Shown: positions 1 through 8,358 of the stretch, piece after piece
How positions within the stretch are numbered: the stretch's first letter is position 1
Layout of the letters: each line of letters begins with the position of its first letter
Assembly (NCBI GenBank): GCA_000783305.1
Contig: JROE01000002.1
Span: forward strand, 620,001-684,000
Length of the DNA: 64,000 nucleotides
Origin: Sphingobacteriaceae bacterium DW12
Lineage (GTDB): Bacteria > Bacteroidota > Bacteroidia > Sphingobacteriales > Sphingobacteriaceae
Reading direction: 5' to 3'
The notes under the pieces: generated by a model
Database searches by the model: none
What the model saw: only the letters and a program-made list of their open reading frames with translations
What the model was told of the DNA's origin: nothing
Position numbers and translations under genes: made by a program

Positions 1-1057
1 CGGGTTTGGTTTTGCCCAATTCTTCGCTTTCTTTGGGAATATTTACCCTCACCCAGTCTTTGACCCACACCAGCCCGTCATGCTTAATATCTACACCACT
101 CATATCCACTAAAAACGGCTTATTATAATATCTCCCCTTTTTGAGGTATAGCATCTGTGAGGGGTAATCAAAGATTACTGTAAACCTTCTTAAGACTTCA
201 CTTCCTATGGAACCAATTCGCCCGGGCACCAAACGAGCAGACCGAAGTGCAGAGCTATCTGGAAATGAAGCTGTTGGCGTCCTAAATCTAAATTTCCCAA
301 TGTCCAAACTATGTATCCTACTCATCTTACCGTGGATATCTCCGTTGAACCCTCTACCAATAAATTCGTCAATATTAGGCTCATTCAATATAAATCCTGG
401 AATCCGCGACGGGAAAATAAGCACGGCATCGCTATTTCCCATGTCGACAAGCATTTTAGCTGGGATCATACTATGCTTCAGTTGCACAGCAGTATAGATA
501 TAGGGCCTGCTATTTTCAAGTTCGATTGGAAATTTTTCAAACTTTCTAATCTTACTCTTTATCAACGATGAATTTCTATAGAGCGTCATCCGACTCTTTG
601 TGTAATCCATCTCCACCGGATAATCCTTAAAGAAGTGACTGCCCAAAATCCCATTTACAGGGACACCCACATATGTCGAAAAATTGAATTCTTGATTCAA
701 TACCACAAATATGGTATGCGCAGTATCCAGCACTTGCCCCCCAACCTCTAGACGATTTCCCGTAGCGACTATAGCATCGATACCTTCGTTTTCCCCTAAT
801 CCATTAAATTTCAGTCGTTTTGGGTTATTGAGCGCTATATGCTCATTATCCATCCCGAATAGAATCGTTTCTTTAACACCTGTGTCCAATAAAAAAGTGA
901 GGTCCACACCATTAATCTTAATGGGGACCAAAACCAAATTACGAACAAATTTAAAAGGTATAATCACCCTATCCGCCGTACGATCAAAGTCAAAATGACC
1001 TTGTCCATGGGATAAAAGCGAGTCTAAAATAAGTAATATGAAGACCATACACCTCAT
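1..1057 (-). CDS. Retropepsin-like aspartyl protease family protein, partial (3' end outside window)
   Basis: The frame is open from ATG at 1057 to the left edge: 352 residues, no stop. A short hydrophobic N-terminus (MRCMVFILLILDSLLS) looks like a signal peptide, so the protein is probably periplasmic or surface-exposed. Residues 56-60 read LLDTG, the catalytic Asp-Thr-Gly of pepsin/retropepsin folds (Asp58), in the context KINGVDLTFLLDTGV. A second lobe near residue 200 carries MLVDMGNSDAVLI, a degenerate second active-site loop. This matches the bacterial aspartyl protease family of Bacteroidota, in which a PDZ domain often follows the protease; that part would lie outside the window. Family knowledge: many are secreted with unknown substrates. 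Whether it is an active protease is not shown by the sequence. Confidence 0.75.
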   Translation of the reverse strand, partial: MRCMVFILLILDSLLSHGQGHFDFDRTADRVIIPFKFVRNLVLVPIKINGVDLTFLLDTGVKETILFGMDNEHIALNNPKRLKFNGLGENEGIDAIVATGNRLEVGGQVLDTAHTIFVVLNQEFNFSTYVGVPVNGILGSHFFKDYPVEMDYTKSRMTLYRNSSLIKSKIRKFEKFPIELENSRPYIYTAVQLKHSMIPAKMLVDMGNSDAVLIFPSRIPGFILNEPNIDEFIGRGFNGDIHGKMSRIHSLDIGKFRFRTPTASFPDSSALRSARLVPGRIGSIGSEVLRRFTVIFDYPSQMLYLKKGRYYNKPFLVDMSGVDIKHDGLVWVKDWVRVNIPKESEELGKTKP

Positions 1058-1118
1058 ATTATTGGAGACTTATGTTTATAATTTTAGTTTATGCAAGTTA
1101 GAAGAAAAAAGCAATCCT

Positions 1119-2636
1119 TCAAAGAAATCGATGTCTTTTAATCTCTTGCAGGGCAGGGCTAAGTTGAAGAATAATATCCGAAGCCACCAGTCCCTCTTCA
1201 CCAATTTCGTCCATAACGCGATCACCTGCAGCACCGTGCAAATAAACCCCTAAAACGACTGCATCTATGGGTTCATATCCCTGTCCCAGTAACGAGGTGA
1301 GTATCCCGGTCAACACATCCCCACTGCCACCAGTAGCCATTCCAGGATTACCTGTCGAATTAAAATAAAGGTGACCATTCGGACTTACAATCATGGAATT
1401 AGCTCCCTTAACCAAAATAATTACTTGATATAACGAAGAAAATTCTTTCACTTTCTCAATTTTATCTATATCATCTGACCATTTTCCAATTAGTCTTTCT
1501 AGTTCCTTTGGATGCGGAGTCATAATCGTATGAAAAGGCAAGCAAGACAACACTTCTCTTTGAGAGGCGACAAGATTCAATGCATCGGCATCAAGCACCA
1601 ATTTTGAAGAAGGCGACAACGATTGGAGAAATTCGAAAAAAGCCTTTTTGGTTTTCGACTCCTGTCCCATCCCCATCCCGACGCCCACGGCGGCGAAGCT
1701 ATTCACCGTTGGAAGAATCGATATTAACTCCTCTTCAGGATCGGTGAGGACCATCACCTCCGGCACCGCGGTCTGTAAGCAGATATATCCACATCTTGGA
1801 ACATACACAGTGCACAATCCACATCCAGCTTTCATTGCTGCTAGACAACACAGTGACATTGCTCCAATTTTGCCATAGCTTCCTCCTATCAATACCACGT
1901 GACCAAAACTACCTTTATGACTATAGCGAGTTCTCATTTTCACGAGTGACGCGACTAATGCCTCATCAACGTAGTAGCTTTGTGACACCTGACTATCTAA
2001 GGCATCTTTATCTAACCAAATATCCAAGACCTCAAATTCACGCGTAAAGTGATGATTATCTGGAAGCATTAACGCCATTTTAGGTGTTTGAAAAGTATAT
2101 ATCTTATCTGGCTTAACCGCTATCGCAGTCAATTCATTTACACGGTCTGCTAGGAGTCCAGATGGCATATCAACCGACAGTACAAGATTAGGGTGCGCAT
2201 TAATACTATCAACCAGTAATCGATACTCAGTAGACAGAGGTCTAGACAGCCCAGTTCCAAACAAACAATCAATAATTATCTCTTTATCAGAAAAATAAGG
2301 AATATTATCTAAATTAAAAAATGAAATGTATGTGCTATCAATTTTACTTTGATTAGCAACATTATCAGAAGAATAACGTGCTGCCTTTAAGATGTGAACC
2401 TTTACCTTTTCACCCATCAATAACAATAAACGAGCAATTACCAATCCATCCCCCCCATTGTTCCCTCCGCCGCAAAGTAAAGAAAAGGTCCTTTCTTTTT
2501 TCTGACTCAAGTCCCTAAGCACTGCCTTCAATACTGCTGCAGAAGCTCTTTCCATTAACTCCAATGAAGAGATCCGTTGTGCAATTAATGTCTGACGGTC
2601 TACCTCTTGAATTTGGGCTGCTGTCAATATTTTCAT
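1119..2636 (-). CDS. nnr: Bifunctional NAD(P)H-hydrate epimerase / ADP-dependent dehydratase
   Basis: 505 residues, the usual length of the fused NnrE-NnrD (YjeF) repair enzyme. The N-terminal YjeF_N epimerase domain (about 8-215) shows CGGGNNGGDGLVIARLL near residue 55, the NADPX-binding loop. The C-terminal ribokinase-like dehydratase domain (about 225-500) shows ATGGSGDVLTG, with the catalytic Asp at residue 440. The enzyme epimerises R-NAD(P)HX and then dehydrates S-NAD(P)HX with ADP, restoring damaged nicotinamide cofactors in the cytoplasm. It ends 61 bases before the start of the aspartyl protease gene on the same strand, so the two may be co-transcribed. No anomaly seen. Confidence 0.95.
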   Translation of the reverse strand: MKILTAAQIQEVDRQTLIAQRISSLELMERASAAVLKAVLRDLSQKKERTFSLLCGGGNNGGDGLVIARLLLLMGEKVKVHILKAARYSSDNVANQSKIDSTYISFFNLDNIPYFSDKEIIIDCLFGTGLSRPLSTEYRLLVDSINAHPNLVLSVDMPSGLLADRVNELTAIAVKPDKIYTFQTPKMALMLPDNHHFTREFEVLDIWLDKDALDSQVSQSYYVDEALVASLVKMRTRYSHKGSFGHVVLIGGSYGKIGAMSLCCLAAMKAGCGLCTVYVPRCGYICLQTAVPEVMVLTDPEEELISILPTVNSFAAVGVGMGMGQESKTKKAFFEFLQSLSPSSKLVLDADALNLVASQREVLSCLPFHTIMTPHPKELERLIGKWSDDIDKIEKVKEFSSLYQVIILVKGANSMIVSPNGHLYFNSTGNPGMATGGSGDVLTGILTSLLGQGYEPIDAVVLGVYLHGAAGDRVMDEIGEEGLVASDIILQLSPALQEIKRHRFL

Positions 2637-2761
2637 AATGATCTATAAATCCTAAAAATTCACGTAGCTAACTGGTTGTCAAAAGCTTTATATTTCTAAC
2701 ATCTTATTGATGTAAAGAATCATTACCATCAAATAAACAAACATTTATGAAATAACCACAT

Positions 2762-3496
2762 TTAATCAGCAAGATAGCTGGTCTTCACCGTAATATTTGC
2801 AGTTTTACTTCTAGAGGTGGTATTAAATGCTCCCCCATAAGAATACTCTTCATTATCATTTTGGCCAGTAATTTGAAAAATCCCTAAATCGGCCTTAACC
2901 AAATCCCCTAAACTGGATCCAGCTTCTTTGGCGATGTTGCCTGCTCGCTGACGAGCATTACTAGATGCTTGGGAGATAAGTTCCAACTTAAGATCTTCCA
3001 GCTTCGAATAGTAATAATTGGGGGTATTCGAACTTAGTTCTAATCCCTGAGATATCAATGTAGAAATTTCTCTGGATGCAGCATCAACTTTTTCCAGGTT
3101 TTTAGATTCTACACTGACGTTTTGAGAAAGGCTGTATCCTGAAAACTGATTATAACTTCGACCATTCTCATCACTCGAATAGACGAAATCTTTCGTAATA
3201 CTCACCGCATCAAATTGTATCTCGTCAGCCTTAATACCCTGCTTAATTAAAAAGTTACGTACCACTTCCCTATCTCGGGTCAACAAATCAGATGCCTCGC
3301 TCAATTGCATCGATTTACGGCTATAGGTAGCTGTCCACTTCACTAAATCGGACTCAAAATCTTTCTTTGCGTTTCCTGTTACGTTTATAGTATTAGTACT
3401 CTTAAACTTATACTTGTAAGCGCCGCTTAAAATGAGGCCAAAAACGATAATGGATAATCCCGCAATAAGGGTGATAATGATTTGATTTGTCTTCAT
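2762..3496 (-). CDS. SIMPL domain (DUF541) membrane-anchored protein
   Basis: I chose the ATG at 3496 (MKTNQIIITLIAGLSIIVFG); an in-frame ATG at 3526 would only add an unhelpful ten-residue extension. The protein then has 244 residues: a single N-terminal membrane segment (about 4-24) and an extracytoplasmic SIMPL/DUF541 domain. Typical SIMPL marks are the NVTGNAKKDFESD start of the domain, the long helix RDREVVRNFLIKQGIKADEIQ and the C-terminal ANITVKTSYLAD strand. SIMPL proteins are known in the periplasm or outer membrane of many bacteria, with links to oxidative-stress tolerance and oligomeric barrels, but no settled biochemical role. It is transcribed divergently from the S9 peptidase gene, with a 110-base gap. 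Confidence 0.85.
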   Translation of the reverse strand: MKTNQIIITLIAGLSIIVFGLILSGAYKYKFKSTNTINVTGNAKKDFESDLVKWTATYSRKSMQLSEASDLLTRDREVVRNFLIKQGIKADEIQFDAVSITKDFVYSSDENGRSYNQFSGYSLSQNVSVESKNLEKVDAASREISTLISQGLELSSNTPNYYYSKLEDLKLELISQASSNARQRAGNIAKEAGSSLGDLVKADLGIFQITGQNDNEEYSYGGAFNTTSRSKTANITVKTSYLAD

Positions 3497-3606
3497 GATA
3501 AAGATTGGTTTTGAATTCCATAACATTGTTGCAAAAAACGTTCCATAATACTCCCTATTTTATTTATAATTGGGGTCTAATTCAAAAATCAAACTCTTAC
3601 TCCACG

Positions 3607-6396
3607 ATGAAACTCAGATTTTCAATTCTTACGCTAGCCCTATTTTCAACAAGCGTGTTTGCGCAAAAGAAACCTATCGACCATAGCGTTTATGACAATT
3701 GGAAAAGCATTGGGACTGCTAATCTAAGCCCTTCGGGGGCGTATATTTACTATACTATCACCCCGCAAGAGGGAAACTCTACACTCTTTTTGAAAGATCA
3801 TAAAAATAGGGAGATCCTAAATATTCCAAGAGCAACCAATTCACAATTGACAAAAGACGAATCGTATTTAATATCCCTTATCAAGCCCAGATTTGAAGAT
3901 ACAAGGGAGGCTAAAATCAAAAAAAAGAAGGCTGATGACATGCCTAAAGACTCCATTCTTATCCATGCAATCAAAACGGGCATTCAATACCGATTCCCAA
4001 ATGTAAAATCTTATCAATTACCGAAAGAAAGTATTACACATTTGGTCTTTGTTTCTGATGTTAAATCCAAACCCTCACAGGATACTACTCAAAAGAAAAA
4101 GGAAAAAGAAAAAATAGTTCCTACTCTACATTTACTTAATCTGTCAACAGGAGACACAATCAATTTTGCCTCAGTAGATCAATACAAGATAAATGAAGCA
4201 GGCACTAGAATTGCCTTTTCAACAAAAATAGACGAAAAGGACTCGCTATCCACTGTACAAGGTGTATACCTATATGACATCCCGTCTCAAAAAATATCCA
4301 AGATTACGAGAGCAAAAGGAATTTACAAGGGATTTGAATTCGATAAGAAAGGCGAACAATTGACCTATATTGGAGACCATTCCAATTCCAAAGCGTTATT
4401 GAAAGCTTTCAACCTCTACCTTTTCAAGTCAGGACAAGACACCTCTACACTTCTTATACCGACGTCAGGAAACGGCATTCCTCCCAATTGGCAGATAAGT
4501 GGGGAGTCAAGTTTAAGCTTTAGTGACAATGGTGACAAACTATTTTTGGGTATTGCCCCCACTCCGCGTGTAAAAGATACGACCTTAGTAGATTTTGAAC
4601 ATGCCAAACTAGACATTTGGAGTTGGAAGGACGACTATCTTCAACCTATGCAACTTGCCAATCTAAAGCGTGACCTTAGCAAAAGCTACGCAGCTGTGGT
4701 ATACCCTGCACAGGGCGCTACGGTCATTCCACTTATAGATGCTACTTTTTCCAGAATCTCCTTCAGCGACACTAAAAATAATGAATGGGCATTAGCTACA
4801 TCCGATTTTGGCAGAAGAATAGCCTACCAATGGGACCTCGCGACTAAACAGGACATCTATGCAATCTCCACCCTCACCAGCAAAAGAAAACTTGTAAAAG
4901 AGAACTTATCAGGTCAGGCCTACTTGTCTCCAGATGGATACTATATTATTTATTTCGACCTCGAGAGCAGCAATTGGTACAGTTATAACATTACGGATGA
5001 AACGACCGTTCATTTAAACGAAGGACTTCCAGTCAACTTCGCTGACGAAGACAATGACATGCCTGCAAAACCGGGTTCATATGGTATTGCAGGTTGGTCA
5101 AGTGATGGCAAATCTGTTTACATCTATGACAAATATGATATTTGGAACTTTAGCCTTAGTGGACAAGATAGGTTGATATCCACTAATGGATATGGTCGTG
5201 CTACTGGTACAACTTTTCGATATTTAGACCTGTCACCAGCCGACAATCGAAGATCAACCTTCATTGATGCTACAAATAAATATTATTTAACCGCATTTGA
5301 CCATCAAACAAAGGAAAATGGAGTTTATCAGGTACCCATCAAAAAGAATAGAAATCCAGACAAAATCATAATGGCCCCTTTTGCATTTAAACGGTTTTCA
5401 GCCTCCCTCGATCAAAAAACCATCGTGTATACAAAAGAAAACTACCAAAATAGTCCAGACCTCTATCATGCAACCAATTTTGGTTCCGAAATAGCTATTA
5501 CCCAAATTAATCCACAGCAACAAGAATACAACTGGGGAACAGCCGAACTCGTTCATTGGACTACGCCAAATGGATTTGCTGCCGAGGGCATTCTCTACAA
5601 ACCTGAGGATTTCGATCCCCATAAGAAATATCCTATCATTGCTTATTTCTATGAAAAATTATCCGATGGGTTATATACTTATCAAGCCCCAGCGCCAACT
5701 CCTTCGAGACTAAATATTTCGTATTTCGTAAGCAACGGTTATTTAGTATTTGCACCCGATATTCGTTACGAAATAGGCTACCCAGGGAAATCAGCAGAAG
5801 AATATATCAATTCAGGAATGCAATATCTCGCACAAAATTCTTGGGTTGATGCCACGAAGATGGGAATCCAGGGACAAAGCTGGGGTGGATATCAAGTCGC
5901 GCACCTCATCACCAGAACAAATATGTATGCCGCAGCTTGGTCAGGAGCCCCGGTTGTAAACATGACTTCTGCATATGGAGGCATAAGGTGGCAAACGGGA
6001 ATGTCTCGTCAATTCCAATATGAAAACACGCAAAGTAGACTCGGAAAAACACTTTGGGCAGACCGAGAGCTGTATCTGGAAAACTCCCCCCTTTTCCACA
6101 TGGACAAGGTGAACACCCCCGTGGTCATTATGGCCAATGATAACGATGGCGCGGTGCCATGGTATCAAGGGATTGAAATGTTTACGGCGTTAAGAAGGCT
6201 ACAAAAGCCCGTATGGATGCTCAACTATAATGGAGAAGAGCACAATCTAGTACAGCGCCAAAATCGAAAAGACATTCAAATTCGAGAGGCTCAATTCTTC
6301 GACCATTTTCTAAAAAACAAACCCGCCCCTAACTGGATCTCAAAAGGGGTTCCCGCGATAGAAAAAGGAATAGATTGGGGATTTGACTTAGAGTAA
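3607..6396 (+). CDS. Secreted S9 family (prolyl oligopeptidase-like) serine peptidase
   Basis: The start at 3607 gives a classical signal peptide (MKLRFSILTLALFSTSVFAQ); an in-frame ATG 102 bases upstream would bury it, so I reject it. The 929-residue protein has an N-terminal beta-propeller (about 25-650) and a C-terminal alpha/beta hydrolase domain. The nucleophile motif GQSWGG puts Ser758 in place; Asp847 (DNDGAVPWYQ) and His879 (EEHNLVQ) complete the catalytic triad. S9 enzymes of this size, often called DPP IV/acylaminoacyl-peptidase types, degrade peptides in the periplasm. The lysine-rich stretch near residue 160 is a surface loop of the propeller. A convergent hairpin follows at 6411-6450. 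Confidence 0.93.
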   Translation: MKLRFSILTLALFSTSVFAQKKPIDHSVYDNWKSIGTANLSPSGAYIYYTITPQEGNSTLFLKDHKNREILNIPRATNSQLTKDESYLISLIKPRFEDTREAKIKKKKADDMPKDSILIHAIKTGIQYRFPNVKSYQLPKESITHLVFVSDVKSKPSQDTTQKKKEKEKIVPTLHLLNLSTGDTINFASVDQYKINEAGTRIAFSTKIDEKDSLSTVQGVYLYDIPSQKISKITRAKGIYKGFEFDKKGEQLTYIGDHSNSKALLKAFNLYLFKSGQDTSTLLIPTSGNGIPPNWQISGESSLSFSDNGDKLFLGIAPTPRVKDTTLVDFEHAKLDIWSWKDDYLQPMQLANLKRDLSKSYAAVVYPAQGATVIPLIDATFSRISFSDTKNNEWALATSDFGRRIAYQWDLATKQDIYAISTLTSKRKLVKENLSGQAYLSPDGYYIIYFDLESSNWYSYNITDETTVHLNEGLPVNFADEDNDMPAKPGSYGIAGWSSDGKSVYIYDKYDIWNFSLSGQDRLISTNGYGRATGTTFRYLDLSPADNRRSTFIDATNKYYLTAFDHQTKENGVYQVPIKKNRNPDKIIMAPFAFKRFSASLDQKTIVYTKENYQNSPDLYHATNFGSEIAITQINPQQQEYNWGTAELVHWTTPNGFAAEGILYKPEDFDPHKKYPIIAYFYEKLSDGLYTYQAPAPTPSRLNISYFVSNGYLVFAPDIRYEIGYPGKSAEEYINSGMQYLAQNSWVDATKMGIQGQSWGGYQVAHLITRTNMYAAAWSGAPVVNMTSAYGGIRWQTGMSRQFQYENTQSRLGKTLWADRELYLENSPLFHMDKVNTPVVIMANDNDGAVPWYQGIEMFTALRRLQKPVWMLNYNGEEHNLVQRQNRKDIQIREAQFFDHFLKNKPAPNWISKGVPAIEKGIDWGFDLE

Positions 6397-6410
6397 ATCA
6401 GTCGCTTAAA

Positions 6411-6450
6411 AACGCAAGAAGGGCAATCACATGGCTGCTCTTCTTGTGTT
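6411..6450 (-). terminator. Intrinsic terminator between convergent genes
   Basis: A 15-bp stem with two G-U pairs (arms 6411-6425 and 6436-6450) lies between the ends of the S9 peptidase and the metallophosphoesterase. On the minus strand it is followed by a run of T (complement of the A-run at 6407-6412), so it best serves the metallophosphoesterase operon; plus-strand use is possible but has no T-run. Confidence 0.75.
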
Positions 6451-7200
6451 TCACCTCCGATCCTCTAATAAAAATCGAGCATAAAAATCTGGAATACCAC
6501 TATCTATAATTGCCTGCGCAACGCTTTCGATTTTATATTTCAGTCGGGATACTTCGATTTCCATATGATCTTCAAACAATGAAATGACGACATATGTCGC
6601 CTTTCGTCCCTCTTCTCGACTCCTGCCTACCGAACCACAATTCAAAGCCGTACGACTTTTCCCTTGAGCATCTGTCAGCGTTCTTTGATATACTATATGT
6701 GTATGCCCCATGACCAACAGATCAGCGTCCGTCTTCTCAAACATCGATAACAGATCCCTTTCATCATGATTGGCATATATATACTCCTCATTACTTCGAG
6801 TAGAGGCATGCACCAAATGAATACACCACTCCCGAATTCCAACCTTAAATGTCAGCAACATTGCGTAGGGTAACTGTCGAAGGAATGATTTGTTACACTC
6901 CTTAATTTGTTCTTTGGAGTTTACAATAGCAATCTCACGAAAAGCAGTTTCTTCAGATGAATGATGGCCTAAAGGCACTATCTCCAAGTCCCATGCAATA
7001 CGTTCGTCATGATTACCAAGTATACAAGGGATACCCAGCTGCTTTATTTTTTCGATGACTTCATTTCCCCACGGTGCGAAATCCACCAAGTCACCGAGAC
7101 AATAGATTTGATCAATATCCCGCTCCTGAAGATCTGTCAATACCGCATTCAAGGCGGGCATATTACCATGAATATCACTAATTATTGCAAACCTTGTCAT
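6451..7200 (-). CDS. Calcineurin-like metallophosphoesterase (YfcE/MJ0936 type)
   Basis: 249 residues, cytoplasmic, no signal peptide. All metal-binding blocks are present in order: ISDIHGNM (Asp9, His11), LGDLVD near residue 36, GNHDE near residue 62, a histidine in LVHAS near residue 130, and MGHTHIVY near residue 165. These bind two metal ions and hydrolyse phosphomono- or phosphodiesters; small YfcE-like members are known phosphodiesterases with poorly defined natural substrates. The gene starts 3 bases after the stop of the DUF3050 gene on the same strand, so the two form a tight pair. Nothing in the sequence fixes the substrate. Confidence 0.9.
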   Translation of the reverse strand: MTRFAIISDIHGNMPALNAVLTDLQERDIDQIYCLGDLVDFAPWGNEVIEKIKQLGIPCILGNHDERIAWDLEIVPLGHHSSEETAFREIAIVNSKEQIKECNKSFLRQLPYAMLLTFKVGIREWCIHLVHASTRSNEEYIYANHDERDLLSMFEKTDADLLVMGHTHIVYQRTLTDAQGKSRTALNCGSVGRSREEGRKATYVVISLFEDHMEIEVSRLKYKIESVAQAIIDSGIPDFYARFLLEDRR

Positions 7201-7203
7201 ATA

Positions 7204-7965
7204 CTAAATCCCCTCATTGATAGCGTCCCAAAGCTTAATTCTTTTCTGTAACGCCACTTTGGCTACAACTTTAATTTGCTCCCATATGTCTGAGCTTTCT
7301 CCTGCCAACTCTGTAATCATTTGCATCGCTAATGGGCCATGCTCGTCTCCATCCAAGGAAATGTGTCGATCAAAGTAATAAATTATTTTCGCAAGGTCTA
7401 CATCAGGATCGTGCTGTTGGATGTGCTGTAACATAGGGCCAAACATCTCGGGTATAAGATCCTCACGCCCAAATGTAAATGCCGATGCTATCTCATGCGT
7501 TTCTCCATTCTCAATGGTATCGAATGTAAAGCTCAAAAATTCCTTTATGCGAACATCGATAGCAGCATCTGCTATTGCAAGTCTTATCTGTTTACTTCTT
7601 GCCTTTTCTATAAATCGGTTTATTCCAGTGAGATCCGCACCAATTGTTTGCATAGCATCTAGATACATTTCAAAATGACTTAGTCGAGTTCCATCCACAT
7701 ATTCATCTGATTCCTCTGCAAGAACGATTTCGTTAATCAAATATCGGGTATTCGGATATTCAGACGCAAACCAAGGTGTTTGGGTACAGGTCAATTTAAT
7801 TTGTAATGCCTTCAATAAAGACATAAAATCCCAGACCGCATATACATGTCCTGCTGTAAACGTCCTTAATGCCTCCAAATTATGCAATCTTCCGTACAGC
7901 GGATGTTTCAGCAACATATTTCTTTCCTCTGCTATATAGGCCTGTATCTCTTCAATTTTATTCAT
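7204..7965 (-). CDS. DUF3050 family protein (haem-oxygenase-like helical fold)
   Basis: 253 residues, soluble, all-helical by composition. It matches the DUF3050 family: an N-terminal EEIQAYIAEERNMLLKHPLYG, then TAGHVYAVWDFMSLLKAL, and NEIVLAEESDEY with conserved His and Glu residues spaced as in haem-oxygenase-like di-iron proteins. Later histidines (FDRHISLDGDEHG) could complete a metal site; this is inference from the fold family, not proven. It is the first gene of a two-gene unit with the metallophosphoesterase, separated by 3 bases. Function unknown. Confidence 0.85.
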   Translation of the reverse strand: MNKIEEIQAYIAEERNMLLKHPLYGRLHNLEALRTFTAGHVYAVWDFMSLLKALQIKLTCTQTPWFASEYPNTRYLINEIVLAEESDEYVDGTRLSHFEMYLDAMQTIGADLTGINRFIEKARSKQIRLAIADAAIDVRIKEFLSFTFDTIENGETHEIASAFTFGREDLIPEMFGPMLQHIQQHDPDVDLAKIIYYFDRHISLDGDEHGPLAMQMITELAGESSDIWEQIKVVAKVALQKRIKLWDAINEGI

Positions 7966-8358
7966 ATATTTTTATCTTTTTTTAAAATCGATCCAAAAAT
8001 ACAAAACAATCCATTGTACTTATGTCGTTAGAATCTCATGAAAGTAAAAACAGAAAATCGACCACTCCTAAGTTTACACTACCCTTTACAAAAAAACTCT
8101 ATCGGACAAACAAGATATCCCAATACAAAGAACAAACAAATAAAAAAAGCCATCATCATCACTAAACAATTAAAAAATCACAATAAAACAACAACAATTC
8201 ACAAACAAAAATCTAACATTTCACAAAAAACATAAAAAAAATAGATTTTTTTTAAAAAAAATTTTTATTTTTATCAAAACAACATACTTTTACATTATAA
8301 AACTCGATTAACAATCAGATTATTTCAACAACACACAATAATTCAACTCTAATTCTAA
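7966..8358. other. A-rich intergenic stretch upstream of glutamine synthetase
   Basis: 393 bases between the divergent DUF3050 and glnN genes. The plus strand from about 8038 to 8280 is dominated by A and short CA/AAA runs and holds no convincing gene: a 65-codon frame at 8038-8235 has a Lys/Asn/Thr/Gln-rich product of the kind produced by AT-rich noncoding DNA. A candidate glnN promoter lies at 8285-8292. It should contain the promoters of both divergent genes. Confidence 0.6.
8285..8292 (+). promoter_or_regulatory. Candidate -7 box for glnN
   Basis: TACTTTTA matches the Bacteroidota -7 consensus TAnnTTTG at 7 of 8 positions, and would start transcription about 60 bases before the glnN ATG. 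No clear -33 TTTG is present at the right distance. Confidence 0.4.

Noticed and set aside
3505..3606. N-terminal extension of the S9 peptidase
   Set aside because: It would place 34 residues before a perfect signal peptide and overlap the divergent SIMPL gene.
8038..8235. Open frame of 65 codons on the plus strand before glnN
   Set aside because: Lys/Asn/Thr/Gln-rich composition, A-rich low-complexity DNA, no hydrophobic core, no promoter; it looks like noncoding DNA.
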